DNA of 12,995 bases from Asparagopsis taxiformis (lineage: Eukaryota; Rhodophyta; Florideophyceae; Bonnemaisoniales; Bonnemaisoniaceae): contig JALQPE010001432.1 of NCBI GenBank assembly GCA_030407315.1, positions 1 to 12,995 on the forward strand. Direction: 5' to 3'. Below are positions 8,468 to 12,995 of the stretch, piece by piece (within the stretch, counting starts at the first letter, position 1; each line of letters starts with the position of its first letter). Under the pieces are notes generated by a model that saw nothing but the letters and a program-made list of their open reading frames with translations, had not been told where the DNA came from and made no database searches. Position numbers and translations under genes: made by a program.

Positions 8468-9534
8468 GCTGCCCGAGATCGAGAAGAACGGCACCTCGGC
8501 CTCGCCCGCGATCGCCTTCGCGAGCAGCGTCTTGCCGGTTGCCGGGCGAACCGACGAGCAGCACACCGCGCGGGATCGAAACCGCCGAGCCGCGCGAACT
8601 TCGCGGGGTTCTTGAGGAACTCGATGATCTCGCGAACCTCGGCCTTGGCCTCCTCCATGCCCGCGACGTCGTCGAACGTCACGTTGGTGCGGTTCTCCTT
8701 CGTGTAGAGCGCGGCGCGGCGCTGCGGCCGAAGCTGAGCACGCCACCGCTGCCGCGGGCGAGCGCATCTGACGCAGGATGAAGAACCAGACGATGAGCAG
8801 CACGAGCAGCCACGGGCCGACGGTGCTGAGCACGTAGATCAGTGCGGTGTTCGGTTCCGTGATGCGGGACTCGGAGCCGAGCGCAGGCGCTCCTCGCGGA
8901 CCGGCACGTTGGCGTCGCGCAGCGCGAATGTCACATCGAGCAGCGTCGGCTCGGTGCCGGACCGCGGCGTGTCGAGACGCACGTACTCGAGGCCGTCGGC
9001 GCGCTGCAGCAGCCACCGTGAGGTAGGTGCCGGCTTCGCGCACGGGTGCGGTCTCGGGCTGCCGCTCGCTGGTTTGTTGCTGCGCCTCCGTCTCTTCGAT
9101 GAGGAACGCGCGCAGAGCGCGGAACTCGCGCTTCTGGAGATCCTCGACGAACCGGCCTGCGGCGGTTGGGTCGTCCTCCGTGTTGTAACGCGTGCGGTCG
9201 AGCTCGAGCGAAGCGAGCGTGCTGTAGAGCTTGATCTCCTCTTCCTTGGAGTTGCTCAGGAACTCGCGGACGACGACCTCGAGCTTCTGCTTCTGGTCGT
9301 TGAGTCGGACCTCGGCCGTCGCGACGCCGTTGCTGAGCGCGAGGTTCTCGACGCGGCCGTTGAGCAGGTGGGAGTAGAACGCGTGGACCGTGCTCTGACT
9401 CTCGTTGCTCGCGTTGGAGACCACCAGGAACAGGGCGGTCAGCAGGGCGAGGATCAGAATCACTCCGCCCATGCCGCGTGGCTTGCGCCCGCGGGTGCCG
9501 TCGTCGGCCGGTTCCTCGGTTCGTTGTTCGTCAT
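7187..9534 (-). CDS. ftsH: ATP-dependent zinc metalloprotease FtsH (frameshifted)
   Basis: FtsH is a hexameric membrane-bound AAA+ protease that degrades damaged or regulatory membrane and cytosolic proteins. Order seen: first membrane segment [19 protein letters not shown] (near 9470), a periplasmic stretch of about 185 residues, second segment [16 protein letters not shown] (near 8810), and [20 protein letters not shown] opening the AAA+ domain. The Walker A core reads GSPG then [14 protein letters not shown], with one extra base at 8539-8540. The pore loop is [14 protein letters not shown], Walker B ends LDEIDAV, and the second region of homology is [20 protein letters not shown]. The zinc site HEAGH is at 7867-7881 and [11 protein letters not shown] holds the third ligand region. 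The tail is Ala/Glu/Asn-rich; TGA is at 7187-7189. The start is uncertain: ATG at 9534 needs an indel just after it, while ATG at 9583 is in frame but covers a hairpin; the internal MGGV is a third option. About 780 residues, longer than the usual 610-700. Confidence 0.95.
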
Positions 9535-9680
9535 GGATTCTATGGTGGGGACGGATCGCTCCCGATCCGTGCCGAGGGTTCATCGGCCAAGGTCGGCCGG
9601 TGCCCGTAGTCGCCTTGTCAACAAGCCTTGGGGGCCTTCGGGGGCCGCGGCGAGCCAGCGTGTGCGGTGCACAGGCTACT
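9535..9680. other. Intergenic region between lptE-like gene and ftsH
   Basis: About 146 bases with no gene, if the lptE-like frame ends at 9681-9683. It holds a perfect 8-bp inverted repeat (9551-9570), listed separately, and on the minus strand a perfect TTGACA hexamer (9621-9616) without a convincing -10 partner. An internal promoter for ftsH is possible but not shown. Confidence 0.45.
9551..9570. promoter_or_regulatory. Perfect inverted repeat (stem-loop or operator) just upstream of ftsH
   Basis: ACGGATCG (9551-9558) and CGATCCGT (9563-9570) are perfect reverse complements around the 4-base spacer CTCC. In the minus-strand transcript this is an 8-bp stem with loop GGAG, ending 16 bases before the ATG at 9534. 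It could be an RNA stem affecting ftsH translation, an RNA processing site or a protein-binding palindrome. If translation starts at 9583 it would lie inside coding sequence. Confidence 0.45.
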
Positions 9681-10329
9681 CTAGGTCGCGGCGGGTTCCG
9701 TTGCCAGGGAACCGGCGCCCGGAGCGGCGCCCCAGAGCAGCGCCCAGGGCGGCGCACCGGAGCGAGGACGGAGGGCGGGGCTTCAGCGGCCGCGATCGGT
9801 GGCCCGTCGGCTGCCTTCGGGATCACGAGGTGGCCGTCGAGAGCCAATGTGACCTTGCGGGCGATGTCGTTGACGAGCTCGGCGCGTGCGCTGGTCAGGT
9901 TCTCACCGATCGGATTGCGGAACTCGGTGCGGTCGAGCAGCACCTGTTCGATCAGAACCTGGCCGGAGGCATCGATCAGGCGCATCGTGACGGCGGCGGC
10001 GAGCGTGCCCTCCCGCACCGGCGCGAGCGTCGTGCCGGGCACGAGCGTGCGTTCGCGAGCCTCGGTGATCCGCACCTCGAGGCTGGCGTCGGCGCGGTCC
10101 CGGGAGGCGAGCCGGAGGTCGGTCGAGATCGGTAGTTCGCGCGCAAGCGCTGCTGCGAGTTCGACTTCGAGCCGTTGCCGGAACGAGTCGTTGGCCACGA
10201 GCGTCAGTGCGACCGTGCGCACGCCGTAGCCGTGGAGCCCGCTACCCAGGTGTAGCCGCAGCCCGCGGCCAGCAACGCCGTGACCGCCAGAAGGGTCACC
10301 TGGGCAATGGATCGGGTGTTCTGCCTCAC
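9681..10329 (-). CDS. lptE: LptE-like LPS-assembly lipoprotein (frameshifted)
   Basis: LptE is the outer-membrane lipoprotein that plugs LptD and helps deliver LPS to the cell surface. The start [20 protein letters not shown] leads into the lipobox LAAGC, with the lipidated Cys followed by GYT, as in many LptE proteins (CGY). After one missing base the text continues [20 protein letters not shown] and [18 protein letters not shown], then [20 protein letters not shown] and [20 protein letters not shown], matching the LptE pattern of two helices and a four-strand sheet. The GTG at 10329 overlaps the stop of the upstream BamD-like gene (GTGA) and has GGAG 7 bases before it. The end is uncertain: after [18 protein letters not shown], which the open frame follows without a stop, a frame change would give a low-complexity tail ending at TAG 9681-9683. 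The family call is based on pattern and context; a related small lipoprotein is possible. Confidence 0.75.
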
Positions 10330-11304
10330 TGTCCTGCTCCCGGAGCCGGGCTCGCCGGCTTTCGTTGCGCCTGCGCCCAGCTCCGCGAGCTCGGCCACGG
10401 CGCGGGCGTGGGCGGTCGTGCCCGCGAACTCGGTGTTGGCAGCGTACTCGAGGTGCAGGCGATGGCCCTTGGGGTTGTCGACGCGCTGGTAGAACGCCGC
10501 GATCACCAGGTGGCGCTCGGCGCGCCATTCGCGTAGCCGTTCGAGCGCTTGGCTGGCCTGGGCGACGAAATCCGGGTTCTCCGGCTGGCCGGACAGGAAG
10601 TCGCTGAGTTCGCGGCTGGCGTGCTGCATCTGGTCGAGGTCGTATTCCGGCCCCTGCAGCCCCGCGACGATGCTCATCGCGTAGCGGAAACGGGCGTAGA
10701 CGACCCATTCGCTATCCGGGTAGCGCCGCATGAGATCGCGGTAGCGTTCCTGCGCGAGCACGTAGTCCTCGTCCTCGAACGACATGTCGCCGAGCAGCCG
10801 CAGCGCGTCGGGCACGCGCGCGCTGTCGGGATGGCGCGTCAGCAGGTGTTCGAGCGCCGCGCGGCCGCCCCGGCGCTCGGAGTAGAAGAACAGGAACGAA
10901 CGCCCGCTCTCGAGCAGCGTCTTGCCGATGCGGTTTCGAGCTCGGCGACGGCCGCGCGGCGGTCGCTGTGCGGAAACTTCTCGGGGAAGCGCTCGATGAT
11001 CTGGAACGCATCCCAGACCTGGCCGCTGTTGTAGAGCGCCGCGCCGAGGCGCGAGCTGTGGCGTTCGGCGAGGCGGAACGGCAGGGTCTCGGTCGCCAAG
11101 GCCTGCAGGACCTCGACCGCGGCCCGCCGCGTCACCGGCCTGCAGCTGCTGCTCGGCGGTCGCGATCGCGCCTTCCGGATCCGGGTGCGGCTCGGGCGCA
11201 CTGGCGCAACCACCGAGCGCGGCGCCCGCCACGATTGCCAGTGCGCCGGCCGCGAGGGCCCGCGCGCGGGCGGGCTGGTAGGGGTTGCGGGGCGCGGACG
11301 GCAT
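10326..11304 (-). CDS. BamD-like tetratricopeptide outer-membrane lipoprotein (frameshifted)
   Basis: The start [20 protein letters not shown] runs into a hydrophobic segment and the lipobox LGGC-A, so this is a lipoprotein secreted by Sec. A helical repeat region follows: [55 protein letters not shown] and [20 protein letters not shown], then [16 protein letters not shown]. The spacing of paired helices with RYPDS turns is the TPR pattern of BamD/YfiO, part of the machine that folds beta-barrel proteins into the outer membrane. [20 protein letters not shown] near the C-terminus resembles the BamD segment that carries Y-x-x-R. The N-terminal 100 residues include at least two frame changes (about 11130 and 10940). 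The C-terminus in the coupled frame reads [13 protein letters not shown], with TGA 10326-10328 inside the next gene's GTG. Length is about 326 residues; E. coli BamD has 245. It could be a paralogue rather than BamD proper. Confidence 0.78.
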
Positions 11305-11335
11305 CCGGGGATGTTCGAGGGCGTGCCGGAACGCG

Positions 11336-12062
11336 TCAAGCGAAGATGAGCGGTCGCCAGCGCGGGCGCAGCTCCGTCGCGGCGCGCAGCCACGCACCCG
11401 GCAACCCCGCGGCCAGCCGGGGGGGGCGTCGTCGTGACCGTGTGGCCATTCCCGCCCCGGGGCCGCGCGCAGCCAGCGCAGCAGCCCGAGCACGTTCGGC
11501 GCCACGGCCTGCCGCGGCGCCTCGGCATGGTCGCGGCAGAAGAACGCCAGCGATCCATCGTTTCGGTAGGCGCGATTCCCGAGTTCGGCGCCGCATTCCG
11601 AGCAGTGATCGAGGTCCGGCAGCGCGCCGAGATGGGCGAGCAGCCGCAGCTCGAGTCCGAGCACGACGCGCGGCAGGCGCGCCGCCGGGCAACGTTCCAG
11701 CAGCGTCAACCCACCCGCGAGCAGGTCGTAGGCCAGCGGATCGGGCCGGCCGTCCGGCATCGCGAAGTCCGCGAGCTGCGCCAGGGACTCGCCGCGACGA
11801 ACCGCTCCGGCTGCCGCAGGTGGCGGCGCTCGTGAATCGCTCCGCCCGCACCAGCAGGCGCAGCCCGCCACGATCGGGCGAGAACGTCGCCCGCACCTCG
11901 TTGAGGAAGTCGATTCGCCCGAGGAACGGCGAGTCGGGTCGGTGGCGCCCTTCGCAAGCCCCGCGATCCGGCCATGCTCGCGCGTGACGACGGTCACGAT
12001 GCGACTCGACTCCGGAAGTCCGAGCGGCGCAGGATCGTGGCGGTCGTGGTGAGCTGGGGCAC
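11336..12062 (-). CDS. recO: DNA repair protein RecO (frameshifted)
   Basis: RecO is a cytoplasmic mediator that loads RecA onto SSB-coated DNA in the RecFOR pathway. Near the N-terminus ILRRSDF is followed, after one indel, by SSRIVTVVTREHGRIAGLAK, the strands of the RecO OB fold. SPFLGRIDFLNEVRATFSPD continues it, then AQLADFAMPDGRPDPLAYDL and LELRLLAHLGALPDLDHCSE form the helical core. CSECGAEL (near 11605) and FFCRDHA (near 11535) give the expected C-x-x-C...C-x-x-H zinc site. The C-terminus LRAATELRPRWRPLIFA ends at TGA 11336-11338. The GTG at 12062 is the best start I see; no strong ribosome site precedes it. About 242 residues, normal for RecO. The BamD-like gene follows after 31 bases. 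Confidence 0.88.
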
Positions 12063-12293
12063 GGTGGCGACGATAGCGGCAGGTGTTCGCTGGAGCGCGG
12101 GAAGGCGGGCGCCGAGAACTGTCGAGCGTCCACCGTTGGCGGACCTTGCCCCGAGGGAGTATCCGGTTGGGATGTGTCGTCGAGGCCTGCCCGCACAGGG
12201 GGCGAGCCCATGGCCAGGACCATGGCGATCGCAGCTTCGCAGATCATGCGACGTGCTGCTTCCTGCCGAACCAACGTCGCGGCCGTGGTTGCT
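12063..12293. other. Intergenic region upstream of recO
   Basis: About 230 bases between the recO start and the stop of the gene at the right edge. If the recO-tsaB genes form one operon, its main promoter should be here, but I could not identify a convincing -35/-10 pair or a terminator for the upstream gene. A minus-strand frame from 12274 resembles a short signal peptide but runs into recO in another frame and is not called as a gene. Confidence 0.45.
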
Positions 12294-12995
12294 CTACCGG
12301 GTGAACCGGAACGCCCGGATCTCGATTGTGGTGGGTTCCTTCGTGAACGCGCCCGCCATCAGTCCGTAGCGGCCGGTGCCGGTGAGCTTCTTCTTTTCGA
12401 GGCTCAGGCTCGCGTCGCCGGCTCGCGCTTGGATCGAGCCGTCCTGCATCTGTTCGAGGGTCAGATCGAACCAGCCGCCGTGGCGCCAGGCGACGACATC
12501 GAGGGCGCGGTAGCCGAGACGCGTCCAGCGACCGTTGCGCCAGCGCTGCACCGTCAGAACCAGCTTGCGTTCCGTGCGGGAGAGTTCTGCGATCGCGAAA
12601 TCGTGCGCCGACACAATGTCGAAGCAGAATCCCGCGGATGCCCCCGGCTTCGGTAGGTGCACGTGGATCGCGGCCTGCTTGAGTGCCGGCAGGCCGAACT
12701 TCGGCAGCCAGCCGGAGAACTCGCCGTCGAGGATCTCGACCCGGCGCGTATCGGACCGTCGACGACCCATCTGATAGCGGAGCGGAGAGAGAGCCGCCGC
12801 CCCCTTCGCGAAACCACTCGCGCAGCGTTGCGCCATCGTCGGACGGTGGTTGGAGCTCGGCCGCGCGCTTCTTCGCCAAAGCGGCATCGGAGGCCGCGAT
12901 GGCCGCATCGGCCGCCTCAGCCGGGCTGCTTGACCGATGGGATCGAACGCGGCCGCGATCTGTGCGAAGTGGCGCGCCGCCCGCGGCCAACCGAA
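12294..12995 (-). CDS. Hypothetical protein with a beta-sandwich (jelly-roll-like) C-terminal domain, 5' end outside window
   Basis: Not recognised by name. The 5' end lies beyond the right edge. The first part visible is helical and Ala-rich (RHFAQIAAAFDP, then after a frame change AADAAIAASDAALAKKRAAE), and TLREWFREG follows. From about 12790 the protein is beta-rich: DTRRVEILDGEFSGWLPKFG, AGFCFDIVSAHDFAIAELSR, WTRLGYRALDVVAWRHGGWF and ASLSLEKKKLTGTGRYGLMA, ending IEIRAFRFTR with TAG at 12294-12296. Tandem short strands and the G-R-Y-G-L turn near the end resemble the concanavalin-like sandwich of LamG or DUF1080-type domains, which often bind or cleave sugars; no catalytic residues can be named. 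At least two indels. It is on the same strand as recO but about 230 bases away, so it need not share the operon. Confidence 0.6.
   Translation of the reverse strand, partial: FGWPRAARHFAQIAAAFDPIGQAARLRRPMRPSRPPMPLWRRSARPSSNHRPTMAQRCASGFAKGAAALSPLRYQMGRRRSDTRRVEILDGEFSGWLPKFGLPALKQAAIHVHLPKPGASAGFCFDIVSAHDFAIAELSRTERKLVLTVQRWRNGRWTRLGYRALDVVAWRHGGWFDLTLEQMQDGSIQARAGDASLSLEKKKLTGTGRYGLMAGAFTKEPTTIEIRAFRFTR

Noticed and set aside
9616..9621. Perfect TTGACA on the minus strand as a -35 box for ftsH
   Set aside because: No acceptable -10 box at 16-18 bases. The only TATAAT-like word (TAGAAT, minus strand) sits 2 bases before the ATG and is too close to serve a normal leader.
8909..10135. Plus-strand open frame of 408 codons opposite ftsH and the lptE-like gene
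   Set aside because: The minus strand encodes recognisable FtsH and LptE-like segments throughout; the plus frame is an antisense shadow.
10204..11997. A single minus-strand RecO-BamD fusion protein of 597 residues
   Set aside because: The open frame joins the two by accident. RecO ends LRPRWRPLIFA with a stop at 11336 in another frame, and the lipoprotein has its own start and signal sequence at 11304.
12211..12228. Two CCATGG palindromes 6 bases apart as an operator
   Set aside because: Each is a common 6-base palindrome; there is no longer symmetry or AT-rich promoter context to support a binding site.
12062..12274. Minus-strand frame from 12274 with a signal-peptide-like start (MICEAAIAMVLAMG) as a small secreted protein
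   Set aside because: Mixed third-position composition, no ribosome site and no end before it enters recO in another frame; recO explains that DNA better.

Overview
The window comes from a GC-rich bacterium with a Gram-negative envelope. Genes for a BamD-like lipoprotein, an LptE-like lipoprotein and an AsmA-type protein sit beside a cdaA-cdaR-glmM core. This combination, together with a small bacterial histone-fold gene, most resembles Planctomycetota, but Myxococcota or other former Deltaproteobacteria cannot be excluded without a database search. Almost every gene carries single-base frameshifts, yet conserved motifs resume immediately in another frame. The same pattern runs through essential genes such as ftsH, glmM and tsaB, so I read these breaks as uncorrected sequencing indels rather than pseudogenes. 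Coordinates therefore span whole genes across frames.

Right part (12995 down to about 3257), all on the minus strand: the C-terminal part of an unrecognised beta-sandwich-like protein (12995-12294), a gap of about 230 bases, recO (12062-11336), a BamD-like TPR lipoprotein (11304-10326), an LptE-like lipoprotein (10329 to about 9681), ftsH (about 9534-7187), cdaA (7178-6371), cdaR/ybbR (6374-5244), glmM (5247-3922) and tsaB (3905-3257). Four junctions are tight: GTGA or ATGA overlaps at BamD/LptE, cdaA/cdaR and cdaR/glmM, and a gap of about 16 bases at glmM/tsaB. The run from recO to tsaB looks like one long operon, possibly with an extra promoter or control element before ftsH. It joins outer-membrane and LPS assembly, membrane proteolysis, c-di-AMP synthesis with its regulator, the first committed precursor step of peptidoglycan and LPS, and t6A tRNA modification.

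Middle (2666-3256): a short plus-strand island with its own putative promoter and a strong terminator hairpin. It encodes a protein of about 68 residues: a lysine-rich N-terminal tail followed by a histone fold ending in the RKT...DI signature. This bacterial histone is the most interesting item in the window.

Left part (2665 to 1), minus strand, divergent from the histone: the N-terminal 880 or so residues of a large single-pass AsmA/YhdP-like protein with a recurring aromatic-Pro-Gly motif. It runs off the left edge. No tRNA, rRNA, CRISPR array, insertion sequence or phage gene was seen.
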